Positions 47,419-57,700 of a stretch of 64,000 nucleotides of DNA are shown here, piece after piece. A program made the position numbers and the translations under genes. Source of the DNA: Pseudoalteromonas sp. H105 (GTDB lineage Bacteria; Pseudomonadota; Gammaproteobacteria; Enterobacterales; Alteromonadaceae); assembly GCF_001469215.1 (NCBI RefSeq), contig NZ_LOFH01000003.1, forward strand, positions 310,001 to 374,000, given 5' to 3'. The notes beneath the pieces are model-generated. The model saw nothing but the letters and a program-made list of their open reading frames with translations, ran no database searches and had not been told where the DNA came from. Within the stretch, counting starts at the first letter, position 1; the number at the start of each line of letters is the position of its first letter.

Positions 47419-50400
47419 CTAATTTTGCTCTAAAAAATGATTGAGTTGCAGTGACTCAAAGATGATTTCATCATGAGAGAAAACACTGAAACCAGTGTCA
47501 GCTATATTGCCGGTGGAGAACTCTAAGCTCACATTATGACCATTTCTAAACCAATCTTGATCCCAGCGTAATTTTATCCAGCCTTGCGAAAAGTGGCCTA
47601 AATGTACTTGCTTACGCCAACCTACACTGGTGATATATTGCCATGTGCTATTGGGCCTATCATCATCTGCAAACTTATAATAACTGGTAAAGCCTGCCTG
47701 AAAAATGTGACCACGGTAGTATTGATTCCATGAGGTTCCAAAGCGTAACAAGTCGAGGCTCGTCCAATCAGTGTTACTGGTGCTGCCTGCCAAAAAGTTA
47801 AGATAACTATCGACCCAAGGTTGGTATCGATACTGATATTCTCCTCGCCAACCATGAGGGTGATCTTCACGGTAAAAATTATAGATGTCTGAGTTTAAGC
47901 TCGAATCAAACAAAAAGTCATCGAGCGAGGCACTACTGTAGCTATAAAAAGGGCTCACTTGCCATTGATGGCGATGGCTTTGATCAAATCGCCAAATTTG
48001 ACCAATTTGTACGTAGGCATTTATGCCGTATTGACTCGATAGGGCCCCTTGACTGGACTGCCAAGATGTTTGCAATGCGCTGTCGATATACCATGGACTG
48101 TCATGATCTTGCCACGCGTGGTAGCCATCAATAGATAGTATGTCTGCGTCTTGCTCACTTATTGAATACGTTAAGTCGACGCGGTACCAGTTTTCATCAT
48201 CGACTAAACGAAATCGCGCGCCGAGGTCTAAACTATGGCGAGTAGGAATGTCTTCACTGGTTTCAAATATGCCACGGCGATTATACGCAATGAACGCTTG
48301 CCAGCTTAAATCTTCCGATTGAAACTTAGCGACTTCGCTCTGCATTGTTTGCACTTGCTCAGGCAACACATAGGTCAACGTATCCGTTTTAAGTTGAGGA
48401 AGTGGTTGGTAGCTTGAAATCTTATGGTTTGATTCATTTAGTTGCCACGTGTACAACCTGGCATATTTTAGTTTATCAGTGGTGACTTCAATTTTTCCTG
48501 CTGGGTGGAAAAAAGTACGTTCTATTCGTCGATCATACTCATGGTTGTTATTACCTTTAAGCATTTGCTCTAATTTTACTAATCTATCGGCAGGCAATTT
48601 AGCAATTAAATGTTTGTTAGGCAGTACGGTGTAAAAAAGTAACTTGTTAGGCAAGGGTAGGTCATACCAACGACCATTACGATATTCCTGTGCACTTAGT
48701 GTTATCACCTGTGATAAATACGGATTGAGCCAATGTAATGAAACGACACTATCAACCAATTCTGATTTGTTAAACCCAAATGCAGTGATTTTATCCGGCT
48801 CAACAGACCATGTTTTAGTGGTATCTTTTAAATTAATTGCAATATTGGCTACGTTGCCTTGCGATAATTCCGCATCGGAAAAGTGAAAGTTCAAGCGTAT
48901 TTGGTTTGAGCGAGTTTGCGATAAGTCAAGGTTTAGGCTGTGCAACGGGCGCAGCAGTAACCCATTTTTGAAGTCATGCCTGCTACTGCTGCGCGATAAC
49001 TGATCGCTCACACTCGTTTCGCTGAGAGAATCAACTGTCAGCAGTTGGGTACCAGCAAAATCAACGTATTCGTCAATGGGTGTCCATTGGCCATAACTTT
49101 GAACCCGAGACAGCAGCGACTCAAGGCGTTCAGGCAAGGTTATAGAGCCTAATTTAGCTAACACCTGTGTATATTCATTAATACCAAGGGTGTTGTCAGA
49201 TAACTTAAACAAGGCATTGTTCAATAACGTTTTTTCACTTATTGACTGGTCATACAGTAAATTAATAAATGGCTGTTGCCAGTAATGCGGTGTTGCCATA
49301 TCTTGATATGTAAAGTCATTTAATAAAGACGCTTGCACAACCTGTAGGCTTATATATACGGTGTTATCACTATGAAGCCGAACAGACTCACCAGGTTGTA
49401 AAGTGATTAAACTGTCACTGGCAATAGAAAGTAATTGGCTGCTGTCCGCGAGTGCTGTCGTTGAGTTTATATCTGAATAAATAGGCAGTATGTTTTGTTG
49501 TTGGTCTTTGGTGGCGAACACCCAGCTCATTTTATATTGACCATTTTGCACACTCTTACTGCGTGCCCGTATTGAGAATGTAATCGGTTGACTCGTAGCT
49601 GTTAATGTAATCCCTTGTTGGTTGTTTAGCATGTAAGCCTGAAATAAATCACTTGGGTTAACTAAGGTGTTGCTGCCTGCATGCGCTAAGGAATAAACAG
49701 CATAATGTTTATCTGCTTCAGTCCCTTCACGCCAATTTAAACGCGCATAGCTGCTTTTTAATTTTGGCTCTTTTGTTAAGTCATGGCTAAGCCACACTGC
49801 AAGAAGGTGTTTTTGCTGCTTAATCGCAAGCTCTATCATGAACTGTTGACAAGTGTTTAGTATTTTAGCTGCGTCAGCACACAAGCCGAGTAGTTTATAA
49901 TCCAGCTCTAGATTAGTGTATTTTTCTAAAAGTGCCTGAGCGGCATACTTTTTAAGCTCAGGAATTGGGGAGCTGTTATATAACCCTTCAAGGTAGCTTT
50001 TAGCCAGCACACGTCTACCTTGTTGCGATAATAGCTCGATACGCAGTTGCCATGCTTTCATTGCAATAGGAGAGGTCGCTGAATTTACTAATGATTTGAG
50101 TAATTGAAGTGATTTTAAAGGGTCGCTTTTTCTCAAGTCATGTGCTTTTGCATATTGATTATGCCAGTGGATTAGTTGCTGTTGTGTCTCTTTTACGTTT
50201 ATAGATTGCGGGTTGTACGGGACTAAACTATTGGTATACTCATTGCCTATTAAAGTAAGCTTATCGCTAAGAAGTTGGCTGATAACAGGGCTTTTTTTAA
50301 TTAGCTTACCAGGTTGCAAGTAAAGTAGTTCATTGTTTGGGAAGTCCAACAATTGTGAACTTTGCAATACATATTCTATAGGCTGTCGCTTTGGGTCCAG

Positions 50401-51720
50401 GTTTTGAATCGTTAATGAGCTTGAAGCTAAAGGTATCGCCAATTCAAACGCAGAAAAATTTTCGCTTTTTAATAGGCTTAAATGCCATTGTTGATTGCCA
50501 CTACTGACCAATATGTGTGTGTCAACGTGACTGCGCGCGTGTAATGTGATTGTTGACTTAACGCGTTGTTTGGTTTTAAGGTCAAAGTGATGAGGAAACG
50601 TCTTTAAAGAATGTATTTGAGCGTATTCCTCTGAAAGCACAGGGTAGCCAACATCATCAACGAGACGCATACCACTTAAGCTATCGAAATGTTCAAATCG
50701 GCTATTGAAAAAGACGTTTTTATGGGCCGCGGGAGTTAAGTAATGACTCGTTGAAATCGTCTTTAATAGATCTTGATAGCGCCGCTGGGTAAGCAAGTCA
50801 CCATTTTGATAAACGTTAGAGTCAATAATAGATAAGTCTTGATTCAGGAAAACCTGTTTGAGTGTTTCATTTAGGTTGTTGACCCAGTAGGGTTGGAAAT
50901 GCTTTTCCTGCTGTTTATCAAGGGCCTGATCGTCATATATTGCGCGATGGCTTTGCTCTATTTTAATATAGGCGTCTGTTTTGCTACTTAGCGTTAAATA
51001 TTCACCTTTGTCAATTGCGATATAGTCAGTATTGGCTAACCCGATGTGCTTTGATGGGTATTCACTTGCTCTACTTGCAAGCACACTAATAATTGCAGCT
51101 GGCTGCTCATTGATATAGGCGTATACTTTACCGTTGATATCTTTATTGAGTAAATCTTTTCGTACAGTTACCTTTAGCTTTCTAGCGTGCTGAAAATATA
51201 ACTTAATTTGCTCACCCGCTTTGAAGTGGTAATAATTTTCAACGTCTTGACCATATTTAAGCCGTGTCACTTGGCGTGGCAATTTCAAGGCACGACGAAA
51301 GCTGTCGCGGTGACGCAAGTTTTCACCGACCATCGCATTGAAGGTTTTACCTGTATCTAAATGATTCGTTATTTTTATTATGCGGTTGTATGGCTGACTC
51401 GTTAATTGACAGTGCGATTGCCGACAGATGAAATCACGATGTTGGTTTAATCTTTGTTGGGCAAGGTGGCTGCTACCCGCACTCAGAATAAAAATATTAA
51501 AGTGACTACTTTCAAGCTCAAGCCACTGTCCCTTAGGTAACCATAAATATTCGCTTTGCTTAGCTTTGATATAATTTGAATGCTTACTGCCTTCTAGTAA
51601 TAGCTTTGAATCAATACTCACCCATTTTGGAGAACTTAAAACGTTGTCGTTACTAGCAAAAGCGGATGAGTCAACTAAAGAAACAAAGCTGAGAAAAAAA
51701 ACAATCAGAGCGTAATACAT
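47419..51720 (-). CDS. Large outer-membrane helical-repeat plus beta-barrel protein, exporter candidate
   Basis: A 1433-residue secreted protein of unknown family. Signal peptide about 1-22 (SAFA|SN). The N-terminal 500 residues are beta-rich. Residues about 520-670 are helical with TPR-like spacing (SPIAMKAWQLRIELLSQQG, ELKKYAAQALLEKY). The last 270 residues (from about 1160) consist of alternating amphipathic strands rich in Trp and Tyr (YRVDLTYSISEQDADILS, HIFQAGFTSYYKFADDDRP), as in a 16-strand-class outer-membrane barrel. The layout, periplasmic repeats plus barrel, echoes BcsC, PgaA and AlgK/E. Placed between the hydrolase and pgsB-like genes, it is the best candidate for polymer export. 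Overlaps the hydrolase gene by 16 bp. Sequence similarity to known porins was not recognised. Confidence 0.72.
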   Translation of the reverse strand: MYYALIVFFLSFVSLVDSSAFASNDNVLSSPKWVSIDSKLLLEGSKHSNYIKAKQSEYLWLPKGQWLELESSHFNIFILSAGSSHLAQQRLNQHRDFICRQSHCQLTSQPYNRIIKITNHLDTGKTFNAMVGENLRHRDSFRRALKLPRQVTRLKYGQDVENYYHFKAGEQIKLYFQHARKLKVTVRKDLLNKDINGKVYAYINEQPAAIISVLASRASEYPSKHIGLANTDYIAIDKGEYLTLSSKTDAYIKIEQSHRAIYDDQALDKQQEKHFQPYWVNNLNETLKQVFLNQDLSIIDSNVYQNGDLLTQRRYQDLLKTISTSHYLTPAAHKNVFFNSRFEHFDSLSGMRLVDDVGYPVLSEEYAQIHSLKTFPHHFDLKTKQRVKSTITLHARSHVDTHILVSSGNQQWHLSLLKSENFSAFELAIPLASSSLTIQNLDPKRQPIEYVLQSSQLLDFPNNELLYLQPGKLIKKSPVISQLLSDKLTLIGNEYTNSLVPYNPQSINVKETQQQLIHWHNQYAKAHDLRKSDPLKSLQLLKSLVNSATSPIAMKAWQLRIELLSQQGRRVLAKSYLEGLYNSSPIPELKKYAAQALLEKYTNLELDYKLLGLCADAAKILNTCQQFMIELAIKQQKHLLAVWLSHDLTKEPKLKSSYARLNWREGTEADKHYAVYSLAHAGSNTLVNPSDLFQAYMLNNQQGITLTATSQPITFSIRARSKSVQNGQYKMSWVFATKDQQQNILPIYSDINSTTALADSSQLLSIASDSLITLQPGESVRLHSDNTVYISLQVVQASLLNDFTYQDMATPHYWQQPFINLLYDQSISEKTLLNNALFKLSDNTLGINEYTQVLAKLGSITLPERLESLLSRVQSYGQWTPIDEYVDFAGTQLLTVDSLSETSVSDQLSRSSSRHDFKNGLLLRPLHSLNLDLSQTRSNQIRLNFHFSDAELSQGNVANIAINLKDTTKTWSVEPDKITAFGFNKSELVDSVVSLHWLNPYLSQVITLSAQEYRNGRWYDLPLPNKLLFYTVLPNKHLIAKLPADRLVKLEQMLKGNNNHEYDRRIERTFFHPAGKIEVTTDKLKYARLYTWQLNESNHKISSYQPLPQLKTDTLTYVLPEQVQTMQSEVAKFQSEDLSWQAFIAYNRRGIFETSEDIPTRHSLDLGARFRLVDDENWYRVDLTYSISEQDADILSIDGYHAWQDHDSPWYIDSALQTSWQSSQGALSSQYGINAYVQIGQIWRFDQSHRHQWQVSPFYSYSSASLDDFLFDSSLNSDIYNFYREDHPHGWRGEYQYRYQPWVDSYLNFLAGSTSNTDWTSLDLLRFGTSWNQYYRGHIFQAGFTSYYKFADDDRPNSTWQYITSVGWRKQVHLGHFSQGWIKLRWDQDWFRNGHNVSLEFSTGNIADTGFSVFSHDEIIFESLQLNHFLEQN

Positions 51721-52472
51721 TTTTTAAATCCACTCATTAAGTTAGGCTGTTGAATAAGGTTTTTACGTAAGGCATAGCTAAGTTCAATGTGAAAAAACTC
51801 ATTTTTTGGTAGTTCAATGCTATTTAAAATATTTTTAGTGCCCCCCAACTCGGATACTTCCAACGGGTAAATGGCACTCTTGAGTTTTAAGTTATTAATT
51901 AAACAATGGCTTATCTTTTTTACTTGTGTTGAGGGTGGCCGTGCGCCCTGACTGATAATTACATCAAGTGATTGGGCTTGTTTAGTGCGACGCTTCTTAG
52001 CATTAAAACCATGAATTTGGTAAATACGAGTCGCCGGCACAGTATTGGCATATGCTTCAATAAATGCATTTGCAACACTGTAGCGCGATTTACCTAAGTC
52101 GGCTTTTTGACCCTGCTTATTTAGCGTATTTCGGTGTTTTGTATTGGCTATAAATACTTGGCATTGCGCAGATAAAGATTCGGCAATGTCGAAAGTATGC
52201 TTATCAAAAAAACGATGAGGTGCATAAATAATACATGGCTTCTCATGCATGCTATAGCGTATGAGGGCGCCAGAGATTAATTCATTTTTATCATCAAGGG
52301 TTATCTCTGCGTTGAGGTGATAATTTAATTGCATGATTTTTTGATTCGTTAGCCATTGGCTAAACTGTTGTTTCAGCATGGCATAATTATCGGTAACGCT
52401 AGGCTCTGCTGCATTTAAAGTAAAGCTCAAAAGGAAGCTTAAAAGTAGGGTTGGTCTAAAGAGCCTCATCAT
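51705..52472 (-). CDS. Secreted zinc amidohydrolase-like protein (N-formylglutamate amidohydrolase / PGA hydrolase-like)
   Basis: A 255-residue protein with a signal peptide (about 1-21, LNA|AE). The mature part shows the arrangement of metal-dependent amidohydrolases acting on N-acyl-glutamate or poly-gamma-glutamate: an APHRFFDKHT segment with His86 and Asp90, ANTKHR with His113, QIHGF with His154 and HIELSYALR with Glu230. I infer a Zn peptidase that trims or releases the polymer in the periplasm, the role that PgsS/CapD/PgdS play in Bacillus. The exact family is not certain. Related degenerate segments occur twice in the PgsC-like protein. Overlaps both neighbouring genes by about 16 bp. 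Confidence 0.62.
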   Translation of the reverse strand: MMRLFRPTLLLSFLLSFTLNAAEPSVTDNYAMLKQQFSQWLTNQKIMQLNYHLNAEITLDDKNELISGALIRYSMHEKPCIIYAPHRFFDKHTFDIAESLSAQCQVFIANTKHRNTLNKQGQKADLGKSRYSVANAFIEAYANTVPATRIYQIHGFNAKKRRTKQAQSLDVIISQGARPPSTQVKKISHCLINNLKLKSAIYPLEVSELGGTKNILNSIELPKNEFFHIELSYALRKNLIQQPNLMSGFKKCITL

Positions 52473-54726
52473 TCCACCACCTTATTTTTTGTTCTTCACT
52501 TGGATACTCTTCGAGTATGGCAATCCAAATCGTTTTATCACTGCTCAGCTTTATATTATTAATAGCCTTTATATCACTGGTAATTTGGTTTGTGATAGCA
52601 GGGTAAGCATATAACGTGCTGTCTTTTGGGTGTATAAGAAATGCATCAATTAAAGGACTAGGTAATAAACGTAAACGCTTGTTTTCAATACTGTACTCAT
52701 TTGTTAAACCGCGGTGATAGCGAGCATTCTGTGAGATATTAAGTATGATAGGCTGGTCTATTTTTGAGCTATAAGCCTTCACAACAACACTTTTTAGGCG
52801 TAGTGATGGGAATTCCAATGTGAGTGTGTTGTTGGCGACTAACTTATACACACGCTGTTTAACCCATGGCCTTTGGCCTTGCCAATTTTGGTAAATAGCT
52901 TTAGCCGTGTCTTCGATATGCGCTAACTTTTTATAATCAGTGTCTTTTAAATCAATATCTTGGGCACTGTTGTTATTCTCTTGATACACAATGTTTGCGG
53001 CAGCATTATCGGGAGTGTGTGCTGATATTTGTAGTAACTGCCGTGGTTGCACTTTTGCAAAGTTAAAAGGGGTTGGCTCAGTTAGAGGTGTAAAATACGT
53101 GTTAGGACTCTTTACCAATGCGACATTAGAAATTGGTAAAAGAGAGAACAATTCTTTTGATTGATAAAAGGTGTCTTCAATAATTACTTCAGGTGGTTCT
53201 GCAAAGACACGAATATTAATGTAAGCGTCGTTCTCCGTGAAGCTATAATGGTTATCTGCTTGTTGCTCATACCAAGCAGCGATATCGTAAAAGTCAGGGG
53301 TTTCTTTGCAAACGGTATGACACACAGAACGTTGGTAATTAAAACCACTATTACGTGACTTTACATTTATTAGAGCAGGTTGATTTGAAAAAACTTCAAG
53401 GCTGGCCGCTTTTTCACCAACACGTAAAAATAACGCTTTGGCTTTTTTAGTTAGTTGGCGCTGTGTTGTATCAAGAATGATTCGGTCAAAATGTGATGTT
53501 TCACCGTCATAAAATACGTTGAACCTATCTATTTCTACTTTGTTTATATCATACACCACGACTATCGCTTGGCTGTTTCGGGGGGCCCGCAATTCAATAT
53601 TAATATCACTGTTCGCTTCAAGGGTGAAGCGAGCGTTAATCGTTTCGCTGATTTTATAAAAACCATCTTGCGATGTGAGGAGTGGCTGCATTGATTTAAA
53701 TGACCAGTTAGTCAATGTACTTTGATCGCTACAAATAGTCACTAAGCCTGGGAGTAGAGGTTCGGTAATGAACTGTGTTGTTTGCTCATACTCTCCAAAG
53801 CTAACCGTTTTTGGTGCTACAAATTGACGTAAATCGTACCAAACTAGACTGATATTTGCCGTGTTGTTTTGCGTGAAAATTAAACTATCTGGTTGTTCTA
53901 TTTTTATGCTTGCGCAAAGGTGTTGATCGGTATAATAGTCATCTAAATTTAGTTGCTGTTGGCTAAAATCATACGTTACAACATTGTAAGGCAGAGTCTC
54001 GTACAAAATATCTGATTTAAAATCAATACTTGGTATTCCTTGTGGCGCAAGCTTTAACCACTTAAACGCAACTGCATTAGTGATCTCTGACTCTGATAAA
54101 GCATTAACACCAAGACTTAAGTAATTTGTCGCCCGTTCGCGGCGTTCCAAAGGCAGTTTTAACCAAGCGCTATCTTTATCTTGGGCATCATTGATGGTTT
54201 TTGCATGCACTCTGACAACAACGCCTTTTATGTTCGGATCCTCTGGGGTTAATTTTAGGGAAACTGCAAAAACACCCTCAAGTTGTTTTGGGCTAATATA
54301 AAATGATTGCCCAGAGGAAACGAGTAAAGCCTTACGTTGTTCGATAATTTGTTTTATTTGCAGTTCGTCATTGGCTGGCGTTAACTTCGTTGCGTGGTGG
54401 TAAATGTTGGTTTTAATTGGTTTGTTTTGCTCATCAAGCAATGAGTACTCAATTGCATAATTGATAGGTGTATCGAGATTGAGTTGTTGTTCGAAAATGG
54501 CATTGGAAAGCACGCGAATAGCACGGGTACGTGATGGTGAGTATGCGTAAATCAAGGGTTTACTCGTTGATAACCATTGTACATTAGAACGAGTTTCATC
54601 CTCGGAGCGAGCTGTTATAGGCTCTGCAGAATTCAACCAAAGATAAAAGCTAAACAGTGGAAAGCCAGTTGCAATTAGCAAAGCTATTAAAACAATAAGT
54701 TTAAAAAAGCGCTTAATAAATTGCAT
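52456..54726 (-). CDS. Unknown single-helix periplasmic protein of the polyamide operon
   Basis: A 756-residue protein with one N-terminal helix (about 9-31), then 720 residues expected in the periplasm. I do not recognise the family. The chain is beta-rich, with repeated short strands around RAPRNSQAIVVVYD and LFLRVGEKAASLEVFSNQ, and a Cys pair (CHTVCKE) near residue 485 that could form a disulfide. Its position between the PgsC-like and hydrolase genes, with overlaps of 14 and 17 bp, argues for a subunit of the synthesis or transport machine, perhaps a bridge from the inner-membrane complex to the outer-membrane protein. That is inference from place and topology only. AAGG precedes the ATG. 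Confidence 0.68.
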   Translation of the reverse strand: MQFIKRFFKLIVLIALLIATGFPLFSFYLWLNSAEPITARSEDETRSNVQWLSTSKPLIYAYSPSRTRAIRVLSNAIFEQQLNLDTPINYAIEYSLLDEQNKPIKTNIYHHATKLTPANDELQIKQIIEQRKALLVSSGQSFYISPKQLEGVFAVSLKLTPEDPNIKGVVVRVHAKTINDAQDKDSAWLKLPLERRERATNYLSLGVNALSESEITNAVAFKWLKLAPQGIPSIDFKSDILYETLPYNVVTYDFSQQQLNLDDYYTDQHLCASIKIEQPDSLIFTQNNTANISLVWYDLRQFVAPKTVSFGEYEQTTQFITEPLLPGLVTICSDQSTLTNWSFKSMQPLLTSQDGFYKISETINARFTLEANSDINIELRAPRNSQAIVVVYDINKVEIDRFNVFYDGETSHFDRIILDTTQRQLTKKAKALFLRVGEKAASLEVFSNQPALINVKSRNSGFNYQRSVCHTVCKETPDFYDIAAWYEQQADNHYSFTENDAYINIRVFAEPPEVIIEDTFYQSKELFSLLPISNVALVKSPNTYFTPLTEPTPFNFAKVQPRQLLQISAHTPDNAAANIVYQENNNSAQDIDLKDTDYKKLAHIEDTAKAIYQNWQGQRPWVKQRVYKLVANNTLTLEFPSLRLKSVVVKAYSSKIDQPIILNISQNARYHRGLTNEYSIENKRLRLLPSPLIDAFLIHPKDSTLYAYPAITNQITSDIKAINNIKLSSDKTIWIAILEEYPSEEQKIRWWNDEAL

Positions 54727-57700
54727 AAGAGCCTTCCATCATCATAGTGTTAAAACGTAATTGATCTGTTAACTGATTCGTAATCGGGTTAAAAATAGCC
54801 AGTAACTTGGCATTTAATTGGATAGCTAAGGCATACTCTTGTTGGTCTTCAAACTCTATAGTTTGCAAAGTACAGTTATCAAAAGGTTCACATAGTTGTG
54901 CCAGTACAGTTAAGCGTTGTGAACTGGCATATTGTTGCAATACATCATTAAAATGTAGTGCGTGAGTAGGGAGCAAAACGGCCCAGTCATTCGGTGATAG
55001 TGTGCTGATATTTATTGTTTTTACATCGGGTTGAACAGATATAGCAAGCAAACGTTGCAATAAACTTTGCTGATTAACAGAAAACTGTTGTTTAAAATCA
55101 GATGCTAACCAGAGTGTTGCAAGTTCACTTTGTGACGTAAATACTTGATAACCAGATTGTGGCGAAGTACCTAGTTCTAGCCCCCTCGTGGCGGTTTGAC
55201 CTTGCACTGTTTGATAATTCACAGACAACGTGCTTAAACCACTATCAAGTGCATCTATAAGCGGTTTATGATTATTGCCTGCTTGAGTATATTGAAATGC
55301 CAATGCAGTGGGTCTGATCCATGATGGGGCACTGTGACTACGAATTTGTAAATTAAGAACATTCTGATCCATTGCAACCCGGAGGTAGCTTTGATGAACA
55401 ACATTAAAAAGTGCATCAACATTATTTGGCGCTAACACATTCGATTGCGGATGCGCATACGGATGAGCACCGGCAATCATAAGTTGTTCAGCTTTACTGG
55501 CAATAAATAACTCAGTCGCAAACTTAAGAGTATTGCTTTCAAATAACGGCCGAGGTACTTGAATATTTAATCGCTCACTGTTATTGAGACTTAAAACATA
55601 AATCCCTTGCCCATGGCTAAGTGCAGAGCTTTCTAAACTTGGCGCGACCAATAAAAAACGACCTTGGCTATTACGCACCAAGCTTAATTGATAGCCCATT
55701 AATCTGGCCGTTGTATTAACTTGGTTGAGTAAATTGACAATATCGTCATCAACCGTTTTTTCACTTAAGCTTGCTTTTAACCTGTACAGAGGACGTAAAA
55801 TCTCAAACTCCCATAATGCGGCTTGATTAGGTGATAATGTTTTATAGTGGCCACTGCCTTTTGCCGTAATATAACCTGAATAGAAATTAACTAATTCGTT
55901 TAAAGGTCTATTTACAAAGTCAATTTCGTTTTTCTGTTCACCTTGATTGTTACGAGCAATATTAGCCAATAAAGTGGTGTAGTTTTTACGATTTAGAAAA
56001 GCCTCAAACAACTGACCTTCAAAATTACTATCGGGCAAAGAGCTTTTCGTAGCTAAACCAAAAAATGTTTCCTGGTAACCGAGTAGTTGCTGGACTAATC
56101 GTTGGGTCAATTCGCTAGGTAACTGGTTATAAATCCAATATTGGCTTGACGCACCTAGAGTGGTTTTTGCTAGTAAACGGCTGGTGCGATTGTTTACCTC
56201 ACGTACTTGAAATATTTGTTCAAGTTCCATGGCCTCAATAAATGCATAATAGTAATCGCTTTGTTGATTATTTTGAGAAAGCTTTGCACTGGGCGTCAAG
56301 CTAGTACCAAAGACCATAGCGTGAGCTGAAAAGTATTTAAAAATATGGCCTGCAGAATCACTCGCAAGGCTTTCCGATGTTGGATAAGGCACTGTGACTA
56401 TAAATTTTGCTTTAGGTTGACGGGCAATAACAAATAAACCGCGTTGAGAGGTCTTTCTCGCATCACGTATATAAATAAACTGTTCATCAAATTGAAGCTG
56501 GAAATCTAGTTGAGCCAAACGTGGTTGAATATGTTTGATGTATTCTAAATTGTCGGGTGATTTATTAATGTCATAAATTGCACGTTTAAAATTATTTATG
56601 TCTTGGTTTACTTGGTAACTACTGAGTTCTATCGTGCTTTTATTGTCAGTATATAAATAGCTTTTATATTCACTGATTTGTTGACTTAAGGAGCTCGTTT
56701 TTTGAATTGGGCTCACACTGTTAACACCCGTTTCTATAAATAATGAAGGGATAAACATAATAAAAAAACCAATGGCTATCGCAAGTGAGCCACCGACAAT
56801 AGAGGTTTGAAACGTCGCTCTGATCACCAGACCTAACGCACTTTTTTGGTAAATTTTTAAAGCTAACAAAGTAGATAACATATAACCAAAGGCAAAGGTG
56901 TCAGTTACTTTTATCTCAGGGTAATAATGAACGACAAAATAGTTTAAAAAAAGCTTATAAATGAAACCAATATTAAAGAAAAACAATAATAGCCTAGCAC
57001 CTTCAATATTGGCATTCTTTAACCTCGTATAGTGCAGCAATGATGCCCCAATAATTAATATAATGGCCGTTTCAGCAAAAGAGGTAAGTAATTTGGTTGG
57101 TTGCATTAGCTGTAAAGCCAGTAATGCTGGCAGCATGATGCCATTAAACTCCCAGCCGTATTTTATATTCGCCCGAGATGCAAAAAAGGCCGTTATTACC
57201 AGAATAATATACGCTTTCGGTGCAGCAATAATTGAGGCCGCAACCGCCTCATACATGATTGCAAGATTAGCGATACTAAAATTGGTCATTGGCATAAGCG
57301 CATAGCGCACTAGTAAATAGGTGATCGCGAGCTGAATAATGGTCACTTTCATGCCGTATTTAAAGCCGCCGTTCCACATAACGTTTGCGGTTAACGCGAT
57401 AATAACTAAGCCAAGAGAATATAGCTGCGAAGAGTAATCAAAGGTAATATCCCAACCGCTCAGAATATTGGCAATTAATGGCCAAAAGAGGGTATCCATG
57501 ATTACTCGCACTAAAATACTTATTAAGATAATAGCGAAGAAGCGGTCTCGACCGAACATTTCGGCATAACCGAACTTCTCCATAATGTATTTTGCACTAA
57601 AGCGCATTAAGCCGTAAACAACGATAGACTCAATAATGATAACGACTGCTGAAGTTGGGCTTACAATAAGCAGTGGTACAAGATAACCTGGGACAACTAA

